A DNA stretch of 64,000 nucleotides from Burkholderia contaminans (GCF_029633825.1 NZ_CP090641.1:682001-746000); one strand, 5' to 3'. Numbered from the stretch's first letter, positions 36,671-45,926 are shown. Numbers and translations: made by a program. The notes: generated by a model not told the origin, from the sequence alone.

Positions 36671-37177
36671 TCAGGCGCCGGCGCCCTGCCGTGCGCGCCG
36701 CAGCCTGCGCGCCGCCAGCTTGCGCCGCACGAGCTCTTCGAACTGCTGCGTCGCGACCGCCGGGTCGCGCGCGGCCAGCCCGAGCGCATTGCGCACGAGC
36801 TGGATCGGCGTCAGCACGAGGCCCCAAGGCACCCCCCACCAGCCGAACGCGGCAGAAGCCAGCAGCGCGACCGCCTGCTTCCTGCGGCCGCAACGCCGGC
36901 AGCACACATGGCGTCGCGTCGCCCAGCGCGTGACGAACAGCAGCGACACGACGCGATGCGACGCATGGACATCGACCGGCTGGTCGTCGCGACCGCAGAT
37001 CGGGCATGGCCCGTAACGCCAGTCGTGCACGTACTCCCAGACTTTCGCGTCGGGCACCCGCTCCGCCTCGACGACGATCGGATGCGCTTGCGCGCATGCC
37101 GGACGGCAATAGCGGCGGCCGTCGATCGACCGCCCGCCGACCAGGAACGTCCTGCCGCAGTGACTGCACTCTGCCAC
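36671..37177 (-). CDS. Zinc-ribbon membrane-associated protein, function unknown
   Basis: A 168-residue protein with three Cys clusters: VAECSHCGRTF with YCRPAC, GPCPICGRDD, and HVCCRRCGRRK. They suggest zinc-ribbon folds. One hydrophobic stretch (VALLASAAFGWWGVPWGLVL) may insert in the membrane, and the C terminus is very basic. I chose GTG 37177 because a GAGGT site precedes it; the longer in-frame extension to 37276 looks non-coding. Confidence 0.65.
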   Translation of the reverse strand: MAECSHCGRTFLVGGRSIDGRRYCRPACAQAHPIVVEAERVPDAKVWEYVHDWRYGPCPICGRDDQPVDVHASHRVVSLLFVTRWATRRHVCCRRCGRRKQAVALLASAAFGWWGVPWGLVLTPIQLVRNALGLAARDPAVATQQFEELVRRKLAARRLRRARQGAGA

Positions 37178-37310
37178 GGTAACCTCGGATAAGCGTGATG
37201 CGCCGCGTGCCGGCCGCGCGCGACATGGCTGCAGCGGCGGTCCGGACGGGCCGTTTCCTGTCTTAACGGCCGGCATCGCGCGGTCTTGAGCGGCGGTTTG
37301 CCGCAGCGCG

Positions 37311-38732
37311 TCAACTGTGCAGCCCGTGCGCGGTCATCAGCCGATACAGCGTCGCGCGCGAGATGCCCAGCTCGGCCGCCACGTCCGCATGCTGGTGGCG
37401 GTGGCGCATCAGCGTTTCCTCGATCGCGTGCCGCTCGGCCTGCCGGCGCGCTTCCGCGAGCGTCGGCGGCCGCCGCGACGTGTACGCGTTCAGTTCGAGA
37501 TCCGCGGCCGAGATCATCGGGCCGTTCGTCATCACGACCGCGAACCGGATCCGGTTGATCAGCTCGCGCACGTTGCCGGGCCATGGGTAGTTGTGGATCG
37601 CTTCGATCGCGCACGGCGTGAAGCCGCGAATCCGGTGCGAACAGTCGCCGCGATAGCGCCGCAGCACGTAGTCGGCAAGCAGCATGATGTCGCGGCCGCG
37701 CACGCGCAGCGGCGGCTCGTCGATGCGCAGCACGCACAGGCGGTAGTACAGGTCGGCGCGGAACCGCCCCGCCTGCATCGCGGCCTCGAGATCGACATGG
37801 GTCGCCGACACGATCCGCACATCCACCGGAATCGACGCGTGCCCGCCGAGCCGCTCGATCGTGCCTTCCTGCAGGAAGCGCAGCAGGCTCGCCTGGCTCT
37901 CGAACGGCATGTCGCCGATTTCGTCGAGAAACAGCGTGCCGCCGTGCGCGGCCTCGATCCGGCCGATCTTGCGCTGATGCGCGCCCGTGAACGCACCGCG
38001 CTCGTGGCCGAACAGTTCGGCCTGCAGCAGCGTCGGCGGAATGGCCGCGCAGTTCACCGCGACGAAGGGCGCGTCGGCGCGCAACGACTGCTGGTGGATC
38101 GCCGCCGCCGTCAGCTCCTTGCCGGTGCCGGACTCGCCGGCGACGAAGACGGTGGCGTCCGTGTTCGCGACCTTGCGGATCGTCGCGAACAACCGGCGCA
38201 TTGCGTCGCACGAGCCGATCATCGTGCCGCCAGGAGGCGCCGCATCGGCGTCCGGGCTGCCGTCCGCGAGCTTCAGCATTCCGTATGCATGCCCGACCAG
38301 ATAGCCGATCGTCGTATAGGCGTTCGGATTGCGCACGTAGTCGAAGCAGCAGTGGCGAATCAGGCGCGCGACGGTGAGGTTCCGCAGCCGCTCGTGGTCG
38401 GCGAGTGCGACCCAGCCGACGCGCGGATCGCGCAGCAGCGTCTCGAACGCCATGACGTCGGGCGACGCGAAGCCGCCGAAATCGACGATGCCCGCATGCG
38501 GACGGTTCACCCTGACGAGATTCAGTGCGTCCGCAACGGTTTTCGCGCGCCACACGTCCCAGCCGCGTAGCGCGAGGCAGTCGACGAGCGCGGCATCGTG
38601 CTGCTGCGACAGGTAGACGAGCGGCCGCGACGGTACGACATGGTTGCGCCGGACGGCGACGAACGGCGCCGTACCCGCATCGCGTTCGAGATCCTGCGGG
38701 CCCGACACCCTGATCTGGCAGCAATAGTTCAC
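37311..38732 (-). CDS. Sigma-54-dependent activator of VpsR-like architecture
   Basis: A 473-residue enhancer-binding protein. The N-terminal ~150 residues form a receiver-like domain without the normal phospho-acceptor context (SRPLVYLSQQHDAALVDCLA, GIVDFGGFASPDVMAFETL), as in VpsR/BerB-type regulators. The AAA+ domain has Walker A GESGTGKE, the sigma-54 contact loop GAFTGA, Walker B GTLFLDEIGD and the arginine-rich FRADLYYRL. The C-terminal Fis-type helix-turn-helix is HADVAAELGISRATLYRLM. VpsR-like proteins activate exopolysaccharide and biofilm genes, often with cyclic di-GMP. The sigma-54 promoter at 44598 and the matrix genes nearby are its likely targets. Confidence 0.88.
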   Translation of the reverse strand: MNYCCQIRVSGPQDLERDAGTAPFVAVRRNHVVPSRPLVYLSQQHDAALVDCLALRGWDVWRAKTVADALNLVRVNRPHAGIVDFGGFASPDVMAFETLLRDPRVGWVALADHERLRNLTVARLIRHCCFDYVRNPNAYTTIGYLVGHAYGMLKLADGSPDADAAPPGGTMIGSCDAMRRLFATIRKVANTDATVFVAGESGTGKELTAAAIHQQSLRADAPFVAVNCAAIPPTLLQAELFGHERGAFTGAHQRKIGRIEAAHGGTLFLDEIGDMPFESQASLLRFLQEGTIERLGGHASIPVDVRIVSATHVDLEAAMQAGRFRADLYYRLCVLRIDEPPLRVRGRDIMLLADYVLRRYRGDCSHRIRGFTPCAIEAIHNYPWPGNVRELINRIRFAVVMTNGPMISAADLELNAYTSRRPPTLAEARRQAERHAIEETLMRHRHQHADVAAELGISRATLYRLMTAHGLHS

Positions 38733-38843
38733 GATGGCCTCGTCGCTTGGATGAGTTGTCGAGACGGCCGTCGCCGGATCGCGCGTGGCGGGACATCGTG
38801 GTCCCGCGGCGCAGCGCCGGGCCGTCCTCGGATTGATGTTTCG

Positions 38844-39428
38844 TTATCGGCAGAACACGACGCGCTGCAAGTAGATCTGCGGCTCGACGACCGGCTTCGC
38901 TGAACGGTTGAGGTCGTCACGATAGGCGCGGTAGGTCTTGCCGTTCACCGTCACCTCCGTCGCAGGGGCCGTCTCGATCGAGCCGAGCCCGTTGCGCTGC
39001 CACCCGCTCACCCGATCCGCCGCCGTCACGTTCGACTCGCCGGCGATCTTCTGCGTGATCGCGCTGCCGTCGCTCCATGGCTGCGTCTGCATGTCCTCGG
39101 CATGCTGCATCGCGCCGACCGTCTTGCCGGTCGACGTCGGCCCCTTCTGCGCTTCGAACGGCGCGCCACGGCCGTACACCGGCGATTGCCACGACGGGGC
39201 ATGACCTTCCTCCGGCATCATGTAGACCATCTGCGGATCGCCGATCATCATCATCGGCGCGCATGCCGTGTTGTCGGCGCGACCGAGCGTCGACAGCGCC
39301 TGCTGGACGCTCACGGCGTTCGCGGCAGTCTGCTCGCCCAGGATCACGAAGACCGCCGGGTTCTGAAATACCGACTGCGCCGCGGCTTGTGCGCTGTACA
39401 ACAACAGAGCGACCAAAAAGATCCTCAT
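38844..39428 (-). CDS. Secreted hypothetical protein of the matrix-type cluster
   Basis: A 194-residue protein with a signal peptide (MRIFLVALLLYSAQAAAQ). The mature part is Gln/Met/Ser-rich (ACAPMMMIGDPQMVYMMPEE) and ends in a compact region, YLQRVVFC. A strong AAAGGAGG site precedes the ATG. No family is recognised. It is the last of five leftward genes for secreted low-complexity proteins and lies just before the sigma-54 activator, so it is probably part of the same secreted system. The preceding hairpin (39539-39568) separates it from the large repeat-protein gene. Confidence 0.78.
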   Translation of the reverse strand: MRIFLVALLLYSAQAAAQSVFQNPAVFVILGEQTAANAVSVQQALSTLGRADNTACAPMMMIGDPQMVYMMPEEGHAPSWQSPVYGRGAPFEAQKGPTSTGKTVGAMQHAEDMQTQPWSDGSAITQKIAGESNVTAADRVSGWQRNGLGSIETAPATEVTVNGKTYRAYRDDLNRSAKPVVEPQIYLQRVVFCR

Positions 39429-39538
39429 GATTGAGGCCTCCTTGCATCCTCGTCAGGCAAAAAGAGGTGTTGACCTCGGGGATGGGATCAACACCCGTCA
39501 AACAGGAAACGACCGTCGGGCATCGGGTTCGAACGTCT

Positions 39539-39568
39539 CCCGTGCGACCGGTGTTCCGGTCACACGGG
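39539..39568 (-). terminator. Strong hairpin between the repeat-protein gene and the next secreted-protein gene
   Basis: The 13-base arms CCCGTGCGACCGG and CCGGTCACACGGG (one mismatch) surround a TGTT loop, 17 bases after the repeat-protein stop. No T run follows, so it may be a partial terminator or an mRNA-stabilising structure. Confidence 0.5.
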
Positions 39569-39584
39569 AAACCGACCCGCGTGC

Positions 39585-41395
39585 TTACGACGACGTGCTC
39601 GTCGAGATGACCGCCGGAGCCGGCACGGCCGGTGCCGCCGGTGCGGCCTGCTGGTCGATCGAAGCCGGCGGCAATGCTTGCGCCGGATCGGACAACGCGG
39701 GCATGTCGGCGGGCTGCGCAGCCGCTGCTTCCGGCGCCTTCGCGTCGGCAGGCGCCGCGGCTACGGCAGGCTGTGCGGCTTCCGGTGCGGGCGCTTCCGC
39801 GGCGACCGGTGCCGGCTCGGCGGCCTTCGCATCGGCCGCCGGGGCAGGCATCGCGGCTTCCGCTGCGGGCGCCGCGACGACGGCAGCGGCCGGCGTCGTG
39901 TCCGCAGCCGGTGCCGCAGCGGCCTGCGCGGCGTTGTCGGTCGCGGCGGGCATCGGTTCCGGCGCCTTGTCGGCGACGGGTTGCACGGGCTCGGGTGCCT
40001 TGTCGGCGACTGCCGGTGCGGGTTCCGGTGCCTTGTCAGCGACTGCCGGTGCAGGTTCCGGGGCCTTGTCGGCAACCGCCGGTGCAGGTTCCGGTGCCTT
40101 GTCGGCGACCGCCGGTGCGGGTTCCGGTGCCTTGTCGGCGACTGCGGGTGCAGGTTCCGGTGCCTTGTCGGCAACCACCGGTGCAGGTTCGGGCGTCTTC
40201 TCGGCAACCACCGGTGCGGGTTCCGGTGCCTTGTCGGCCACGGGCTGCACGGGTTCGGATGCCTTCGTGTCGGCGACCGGTGCGGCAGGCGCTTGCGACG
40301 CCTTGTCCGCGACTGCCGGTGCGGCGATCACGGCGGCAGCGGGCACGGCAGCAATCGCAGCCGCCGGGACGACCGACGCTGCAGGTGCGGCAGCGGCCGC
40401 AGGTGCTGCGGCTACGACCGGTGCCGCGGCTGCAACGGCGGGGCTGCGACGGCCGGTGCGGCCGCGACGGCAGGCGCTGCCACTGCCGGGGCGGCGGCCG
40501 CGACAGCCGGCGCTGCGACAGCCGGAGCGGCGGCAACCGGCGCCATCGACGGCACGGGCACCGGTACCGGCACCGACACGGGTGCTGCCTGCACAAAATT
40601 CGTCGCCACCGGACGGGGCTTCGCCGGTGTCGGCGCGGCAGCGCCGAGCGGCGGCAAGCCCATGCGGTCACGCACGATCGGGTCGCGATACTTCTCGTCG
40701 TCGGCGACCGTCGCTTCCGCGCTCGGCGCCACGTTCGAACGGGCAAGCGGCGCGGTCGTGCCCGGGCACAGGTGCCCGGTTGCTTCCACCGCACGCCGGT
40801 TCGCATCGCTCTGGCAGAGCAGCGCGAGCGCCACGTCGGTCAGGCCCATCGCACGGAATTCACGCGCATCGAGACGGCGCACGCAGGCCTGGTCGACCAG
40901 CGTCGTGCCGCCCGTCGCGCCGAACCCCGGGAACGACACGCCGACGCTCACCGAGCCCATGCAGGTATCGGACAGCGTGGTCGTCAGGCCCGGCGCCTGG
41001 ATCGCGGGGTTGGTCTTGATCGTCTGCGTGCCGGAGTAATTGACGTTTTCCGAGGTCTGGGTGTTGTACGGGTTGGTGCCGGGTGCGCCTGACGACTGGA
41101 GCGAACTCACGCTCTGCGGCGTCACGTTCGAACCGCCACTCGTGCCGGACGGCATCGTCACGTTCACGTTCACGCTCGAATTGCCGCTGCCGCGAACCCC
41201 GCTGGAGCTGGTGGCATTGCCGCCGCGCGAGCTCGTGGTGTTCGTGTTCATGCTCGAGCCACCGCCCTGGCTGACGGCCGTCGACGATGTCGACGACTGC
41301 GAGCTCGAAGTCGAGTCGGCAGTTTGCGCCTGGGCGCCGATCGTGGTCATCGCGAACATCGCAGCGCATGCCACCTTGATCCTGTTGCTGTTCAT
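39585..41395 (-). CDS. Secreted Ser/Asn-rich protein with VADKAPEPAPA repeats (frameshifted)
   Basis: The N-terminal frame starts at 41395 with a signal peptide (MNSNRIKVACAAMFAMTTIGAQAQ). A Ser/Thr/Asn/Gly-rich region of about 80 residues follows. A folded part around CMGSVSVGVSFPGFGATGG has Cys and conserved-looking segments (FRAMGLTDVALALLCQSDANRR). A Pro/Ala/Val-rich tail begins after that. This frame stops at 40412, but the tail continues in the next frame without a break in composition to 39585, with about ten 11-residue repeats. One base missing from the G run at 40440-40443 explains the break. Restored, the protein would be about 600 residues. The function is unknown; an extended cell-surface or matrix protein is my inference. 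Confidence 0.7.
39945..40277 (-). repeat. 33-bp tandem repeats encoding VADKAPEPAPA
   Basis: About ten units of 33 bases encode variants of VADKAPEPAPA (also VAEKTPEPAPV, VADKAPEPVQP, VADKAPEPMPA). The near-identity at DNA level means copy number can change by recombination while keeping the frame. The peptide is a Pro-rich spacer, like those of surface-anchored or TonB-like proteins. Confidence 0.92.
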
Positions 41396-41439
41396 TTCAC
41401 TCTCCGGACGAGGTTTGACCTCCCACCCAGGCAACCGTA

Positions 41440-41721
41440 CTAGTTCCCCTGATTCCCTTCAGCTTTACCTGCTTCCCCGAACTGTTTCCAGCCGTTGCCC
41501 AGTTGGGACCATGAGCCTGCCGACATGCCCTGCCACTGCTGGGCGTCGGGTCCGCCGATGGCACTGCCCGAAGAAAGCGTTTGTTGTTCTGACGGTTTGG
41601 TTGTCTGGTCAGGTTTGTTTGACGTCTGCAAATTCGATTGCACGTCGTCGGCAATACGGTCAGCGCCATACGCCGTCAGAGACGCGAGCATCAGAGCGGC
41701 GGCAATCAGTTTCTGCTTCAT
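41440..41721 (-). CDS. Small secreted Gln/Ser-rich protein
   Basis: A 93-residue protein, MKQKLIAAALMLASLTAYGA, a signal peptide, followed by a polar region (QTTKPSEQQTLSSGSAIGG) and a Trp/Gly-containing end (QWQGMSAGSWSQLGNGWKQF). No family is recognised. It is placed 45 bases before the large repeat-protein gene on the same strand. Confidence 0.72.
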   Translation of the reverse strand: MKQKLIAAALMLASLTAYGADRIADDVQSNLQTSNKPDQTTKPSEQQTLSSGSAIGGPDAQQWQGMSAGSWSQLGNGWKQFGEAGKAEGNQGN

Positions 41722-41744
41722 GCCAACTCCTTACGTGACAACAA

Positions 41745-41791
41745 TGTGGGGGAAAAGAGACCAGCGTCGCTGGGAAACTGGTCCCCCCACA
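41745..41791 (-). terminator. Terminator-like nested hairpin after the 41797-42387 gene
   Basis: Read leftward: TGTGGGGG, GACCAG, loop, CTGGTC, TCTTTT, CCCCCACA. The inner stem is followed by a T-rich stretch, and the outer 8-base arms can extend it. It starts 5 bases after the stop codon. It may attenuate transcription into the next secreted-protein gene. Confidence 0.7.
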
Positions 41792-41796
41792 CCTGA

Positions 41797-42387
41797 CTAA
41801 TGACTGCTTCCGGTCGCACTTGAACTGCCCTGGCTTCCGCCCGACGCGGACGGCGAGCCGGCCGGACCCGTACTCCACACGGTCGACGAGTTGTAGTGAT
41901 TCGAACCCGCGATCGCGCCCGAACCGCCACTGCCCGTCAGGCCAGCGGCACCCGCGTTGGCAACGCCCTGGTCGTTTCCGCCCGCAGCCGTGTAGTGGTT
42001 CGCGCCGAGTACGATCGTGGCGGTTACCCCTCCCGATAGCGCATTCGCGTTCTCGCTCGTGTTGCTGTTTCCACCGTACGAGCCTGCGGCACCGATACCG
42101 CCGCCTGCCGCAAATGCGCCTCCGTTCGTGCCCGAACCACTGGCCGTCGAAGTCGAGTTGTGGAAAGCGGATGCCGTGCCGGCGGAACCAGCGGGTGTGA
42201 CGGTACTGCCTGCATTCGCGCCCGCCGTCGAAGTCGAATTGCTGGTATAGCTGCCGGAACCGACCAGCACCGACCCTGAAACACCGGCCGCAACGGATTG
42301 CGTCTGGTTGGTCGTGGACGAACCCGCTGCCAATGCAGCCGACGATAAGACGGTGAGCGCTGTCGCTAATATGACGTTGGCTTTCAT
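41797..42387 (-). CDS. Secreted Gly/Ser/Ala/Asn-rich low-complexity protein
   Basis: A 196-residue protein with a signal peptide (MKANVILATALTVLSSAALA, then AGSS). The mature chain is almost entirely Gly, Ser, Ala, Thr and Asn (SGSVLVGSGSYTSNSTSTAG, GGAFAAGGGIGAAGSYGG, GSNHYNSSTVW), with NHY occurring twice. It lacks Cys and charged residues. Such composition fits extracellular fibre, amyloid-like or matrix proteins. No curli or Fap motif is recognised, so the family is unknown. Confidence 0.78.
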   Translation of the reverse strand: MKANVILATALTVLSSAALAAGSSTTNQTQSVAAGVSGSVLVGSGSYTSNSTSTAGANAGSTVTPAGSAGTASAFHNSTSTASGSGTNGGAFAAGGGIGAAGSYGGNSNTSENANALSGGVTATIVLGANHYTAAGGNDQGVANAGAAGLTGSGGSGAIAGSNHYNSSTVWSTGPAGSPSASGGSQGSSSATGSSH

Positions 42388-42499
42388 AGCAATCCCTTGC
42401 TGTGATGAAGTTCGGCGGTGGCGGAGCCGGGCCTGCCCCCCATCGGACGAAACCCGGCATCCGAACCGCCAGCCAATGACGAACGCTACGCGTCGCGGC

Positions 42500-42823
42500 T
42501 TAGTGGTGATACGTCCAGCCGATCGAACCGGCATTCGCACCGCTGGTGCCACCTGCCTGTGCGCCGCCGAAGCCGAAGCCGCCCACTTGCGAAGTGTTGG
42601 TGTGGTCCGTGTACGAGATCGAGCTGCTGCTGCCATGGCCGGCCGTTGCACCAGCTGCACCGAGCGCTGCACCGGAATCGGTCGCGCCGAAAACGCCGAA
42701 CCCGACAACCGCGGCCCCCGTCGAACCACCGCTCGACGAGTTGCTGCTCGACACCGTGCCGCTGCCAGCGAACGCTGCACCCGAAACCGCCAGAACTGCT
42801 GCTGCAATCAGAAGCTTCTTCAT
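42500..42823 (-). CDS. Small secreted Gly/Ser-rich protein, first gene of the leftward cluster
   Basis: A 107-residue precursor, MKKLLIAAAVLAVSGAAFA, a signal peptide, then Ser/Gly/Ala-rich sequence (SGTVSSSNSSSGGSTGAAVV, GGFGFGGAQAGGTSGANAG) ending IGWTYHH. GGAG lies six bases before the ATG. It resembles the next gene's product in composition and may be a paralogous structural subunit. It is the gene closest to the AT-rich control region, so it is likely the most strongly expressed. Confidence 0.8.
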   Translation of the reverse strand: MKKLLIAAAVLAVSGAAFAGSGTVSSSNSSSGGSTGAAVVGFGVFGATDSGAALGAAGATAGHGSSSSISYTDHTNTSQVGGFGFGGAQAGGTSGANAGSIGWTYHH

Positions 42824-42855
42824 GGTCGACTCCAAAACGGCGTGGACGGAGTGAA

Positions 42856-42887
42856 TCAGGAAGATCGCACGCCATCAATCTTCCTGA
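42856..42887. promoter_or_regulatory. Inverted repeat just upstream of the first secreted-protein gene
   Basis: TCAGGAAGAT and ATCTTCCTGA, perfect 10-base arms, are separated by 12 bases, 33 bases before the ATG at 42823. Read leftward the spacer contains TGGCGTG with TTCC 12 bases on, a weak sigma-54-like match (GG-N10-TC instead of GC). It may be a promoter element, operator or leader hairpin. Confidence 0.45.
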
Positions 42888-42899
42888 CTTGAGCAATCC

Positions 42900-43115
42900 T
42901 CAAAATTAAGGATCACTATCTAATCAATAAAATCTCATTGCCTTTTCAATCACGTTTTTTGCAATTTTGGCCAGACGAAGCTTAGCTTCGAGATTTTTGG
43001 TTATCCAAATTTTTTTGGTAGGTGTTTTCTATTATTTTTATGAACATTGACCTTTAACAGAAAACACCATTTCTTTATCTACCGGAACGATATACACATC
43101 TTTCCGGCTTGCGAT
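42900..43115. promoter_or_regulatory. AT-rich control region with long inverted repeat
   Basis: About 215 bases are strikingly AT-rich compared with the surrounding high-GC sequence. They include GGTGTTTTCT at 43021-43030 and its perfect complement AGAAAACACC at 43059-43068 (28-base spacer), and CGAAGCT/AGCTTCG at about 42977-42991 (one-base spacer). The region precedes the leftward secreted-protein genes. It is a candidate upstream activator site for the sigma-54 activator, and the composition would also attract H-NS-type silencers. Confidence 0.6.
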
Positions 43116-44597
43116 ATTCGATACCCCGCAGGACGGCATACCGACATGCGGCATCCCATTCCGGAATCGAAAACTCGCTAACACATTAACCACCGAACAA
43201 TGCAGCGTCGTTGAAAATACGCCCTTTACCGGAGCGACGACGGGCCTGCATTGCAGCCAGATGGCATGGCTTCTCCCTGAGCTGACGATGAAAAAACTTC
43301 CGGATATTCCGGCCGAAGGGTGCTCGATCTACTGCGGCCGGCGCCCGCATGGGCCAGGCGCGATCGAGGTGACCCTGCCTGGCCGAACACGAATCGGCAT
43401 CACGCTGTCCGGCACGAACAGCCTGATCCATCCGGGTGAACTGAATGAGAGCGAGTATCGCTGTCGCCTGACTGCCGTGCGGCGCGACAACCGCGACAAC
43501 CGCGCCAGCACGCGAAGCGCGCGGCGGGCAAGAATCCGGGACAGCGCGACTCGCGAAGCTGGCACAGCGTCGCGAGCGTCACCCCGGCCTTTCCGACTAC
43601 CCCTGTGACGCGCAAAGTACGCGCCGATCGATCTACAGCTTCTGGTCTTCATCGCCGTTCCCCGACTGCTTACTGACGAGTTGGCCGCCCCACCTGTTTG
43701 TTACATCGTTTCAGCCGCCCGTCGATGCGTCGAGTATCGCAAGCAGCGTGCCACGCGATATTCCACCGCAGCTTGCGCGCGGCAAACGGCCGCCACGGCG
43801 GCCGGCAGCGCCGCGAACGACATTTTTTGTTTCAGGAATGTATCGCAATAACAGTCTGACACCCGCTCCGATCACTGAGCGCCGCGACGCAATCGCCGGA
43901 TTAGACGGATGAATCCGGCCCGCGGGCCCGCACCGGGCGGCCTGATGAACGCGTGTTTCAAACTTGAGAACCAGGCCGCCGCGCAAGGCAGGCGGCGCGG
44001 GCATTTCCGCCGGCAAACCGCGGGCCGCGGCGTGTGCGGCCCCCTCCCGTGCCATCACAAACGAGAATCGATTCGCCCGACACCGGGCACCGAACACCCG
44101 GCCCGGCAACCGCCGGCGCGTCTTCGACACGCGTTTCCCCCCATGACCGGAACGGATTTGATTCATCCTTGAAAATACCGACAGGATCACGCGCCGCTCG
44201 AGTGCCGAAATAGAACGTAAAAAAGAAAGCTTTCGTGCCGGCGTAATAATCAAAACCAATGAAAAATCGTACCCCGTGACGCCACGCACCATTTTTTCAC
44301 TTTCATTCGCTCCACCTTTCACGCACCGAAGCGTCCGATTCGCGTCACATTCGTGAAGCGTTTTGAATCACTCGCGATGCATTTCTCATCGATGAAACAT
44401 TCGAACTCGACACCGGTTTGATAACACTACTCCCGAAAAAGCCTGATTTCGCACGCGTTGCGTCGTATCGAATCGCATCGATCCGGCAATTGACCCGCCC
44501 GCTTTTCTGTCCCCACGATACATGCATGAAACAGAAGCGCGCATATCGCGCGGCAATCGCGCCGCCGCTCCCGTGCGCATCCCGACGGCATCGTTCA
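43116..44597. other. Long non-coding stretch between the two divergent matrix gene sets
   Basis: About 1.5 kb without a gene I can support. Short open frames at 43261-43608 (+) and 43711-44322 (-) have Arg-rich, low-conservation-looking products and poor ribosome sites. T- and A-rich patches occur at about 43820 and 44210-44330. The size suggests a large regulatory region or decayed sequence. I recognise no tRNA or known small RNA in it. Confidence 0.5.
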
Positions 44598-44614
44598 TGG
44601 CATGCCGATTGCCT
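44598..44614 (+). promoter_or_regulatory. Sigma-54 promoter of the exopolysaccharide operon
   Basis: TGGCATG, four bases, TTGCC: the -24 GG at 44599-44600 and -12 GC at 44611-44612 are exactly 10 bases apart, and the match to TGGCACG-N4-TTGC is near perfect. Transcription would start about 44623, leaving a leader of about 295 bases before the decarboxylase ATG at 44919. An RpoN-type activator with the GAFTGA loop is encoded 6 kb away in the same locus. Confidence 0.75.
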
Positions 44615-44701
44615 GATTTCCGGCTCTCACCGAGCGGCACGCCGAAGCACAAGACCAGGGACGGCGGCCTGCTCGTCTATCAGCGTATCGGGGAAAGGGC
44701 G

Positions 44702-44926
44702 ATGAAGATCACCACGGAGCGATCGACGTGCGCGTCGTTCAAGCATCAACGGGGTAGTCAGCGAAACCGGAGCGCCTGTCGCGACGCTTCGTCGACCTCG
44801 GCCCATGCGAGCCGGCGCTTGCCGAAACGCTGCCCGTGCAGCGGGATGGAACGCGTGCGCACCGCCGTCGAGCAAATCGACGTGGGGTTCCTCGATCTGC
44901 TCGACGAAGAAGAAAGCCATGAATGA
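44702..44926 (+). CDS. Possible small leader ORF overlapping the decarboxylase gene
   Basis: An in-frame ATG at 44702 opens a 74-codon frame whose last 26 residues are coherent and acidic ([27 protein letters not shown]). Its stop overlaps the next gene's start (ATGAATGA). It could be a leader or coupling peptide. The first two-thirds, rich in Ser, Arg and Cys, look less like a protein. Confidence 0.3.
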   Translation: MKITTERSTCASFKHQRGSQRNRSACRDASSTSAHASRRLPKRCPCSGMERVRTAVEQIDVGFLDLLDEEESHE

Positions 44927-45926
44927 CAGGGTCTCGCTCGAGACGCGCGCCGGTCAGCGCGTCCTGGTGACGGGCGGTGCCGGCTTTCTCGGCAGCTACG
45001 TATGCGAGCGCCTGGTCATGGAAGGCGCGTCCGTCACGTGCATCGACAGCCTGCTGACGGGGCGCAAACTCAACGTCGCCGACCTGAAGGCGTCCGGCCG
45101 TTTCGAGTTCGTGAAGGGCGACGTCTCGCTCGGCCTGCCGCAACTGCAGGTGGACGAGATCTGGAATCTCGCGTGCGCGGCATCGCCGCCCACCTACCAG
45201 ATCGATCCAGTCCATACGATGATGACCAACGTGCTCGGCATGAACCACTGCCTCATGCTCGCGCGCAAGACGGGCGCCCGCGTGTTCCAGGCGTCGACCA
45301 GCGAGATCTACGGCGACCCGGACGTGCATCCGCAGACGGAAACCTATCGCGGCAACGTGAACACGATCGGCCCGCGCGCGTGCTACGACGAAGGCAAGCG
45401 CGCGGCCGAGGCGCTGTGCTACGACTACTACCGCACGCACGGCGTCGACGTGCGTGTCGCGCGCATCTTCAACACCTACGGCCCGCGGATGTCGCCGCGC
45501 GACGGCCGCGTCGTGTCGAACTTCATCGTCGGCGCACTCAACGGCGCGCCGCTCGAGATCTACGGCGACGGCAGGCAGACGCGCTCGTTCTGCTTCGCGA
45601 GCGACCTGATCGACGGCTTCTTCTGCCTGATGAACGCCGAGCGCAACGTCGGCACGCCGGTCAACATCGGCAATCCCGGCGAATTCACGATGATCGAGCT
45701 CGCGGAGAAAGTGCTCGCGATGACGGGCTCGACATCGGAGATCGTGTTCCGGCCGCTGCCGATCGACGATCCGCACCAGCGCAAGCCCGACATCTCGGTC
45801 GCGTCGGCCGAGCTCGGGTGGCGGCCGGCCGTCGATCTCGACGAAGGCCTGCGCCGCACCGTCGACTATTTCAGCCGTGAACTGTGGCTCGAGCCGGTGC
45901 TGCGCGTGACCGGGGCCACGACATGA
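44919..45926 (+). CDS. UDP-glucuronate decarboxylase (UDP-xylose synthase)-like
   Basis: A 335-residue extended SDR: NAD motif [12 protein letters not shown], sugar-binding region with [17 protein letters not shown], active-site Ser/Thr in [17 protein letters not shown] supplying Tyr-x-x-x-Lys, and [10 protein letters not shown]. These are hallmarks of UXS-type enzymes that convert UDP-glucuronic acid to UDP-xylose. Its product and the UDP-glucose dehydrogenase two genes on form one pathway. It is the first gene of the operon, downstream of the sigma-54 promoter, and overlaps the next gene by four bases. Confidence 0.9.
   Translation: MNDRVSLETRAGQRVLVTGGAGFLGSYVCERLVMEGASVTCIDSLLTGRKLNVADLKASGRFEFVKGDVSLGLPQLQVDEIWNLACAASPPTYQIDPVHTMMTNVLGMNHCLMLARKTGARVFQASTSEIYGDPDVHPQTETYRGNVNTIGPRACYDEGKRAAEALCYDYYRTHGVDVRVARIFNTYGPRMSPRDGRVVSNFIVGALNGAPLEIYGDGRQTRSFCFASDLIDGFFCLMNAERNVGTPVNIGNPGEFTMIELAEKVLAMTGSTSEIVFRPLPIDDPHQRKPDISVASAELGWRPAVDLDEGLRRTVDYFSRELWLEPVLRVTGATT

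Noticed and set aside
42955..42975. Sigma-54 promoter for the leftward secreted-protein genes (CTGGCC...TTGCA)
   Set aside because: GG and GC are 8 rather than 10 bases apart, so sigma-54 would not be expected to use it.
43261..43608. A 115-codon plus-strand open frame in the long non-coding stretch
   Set aside because: Arg/Ala/Ser-rich end, no good ribosome site and no recognisable domain.
43711..44322. A 203-codon minus-strand open frame in the same stretch
   Set aside because: Composition looks like random GC-rich frame; no domain, signal peptide or ribosome site.
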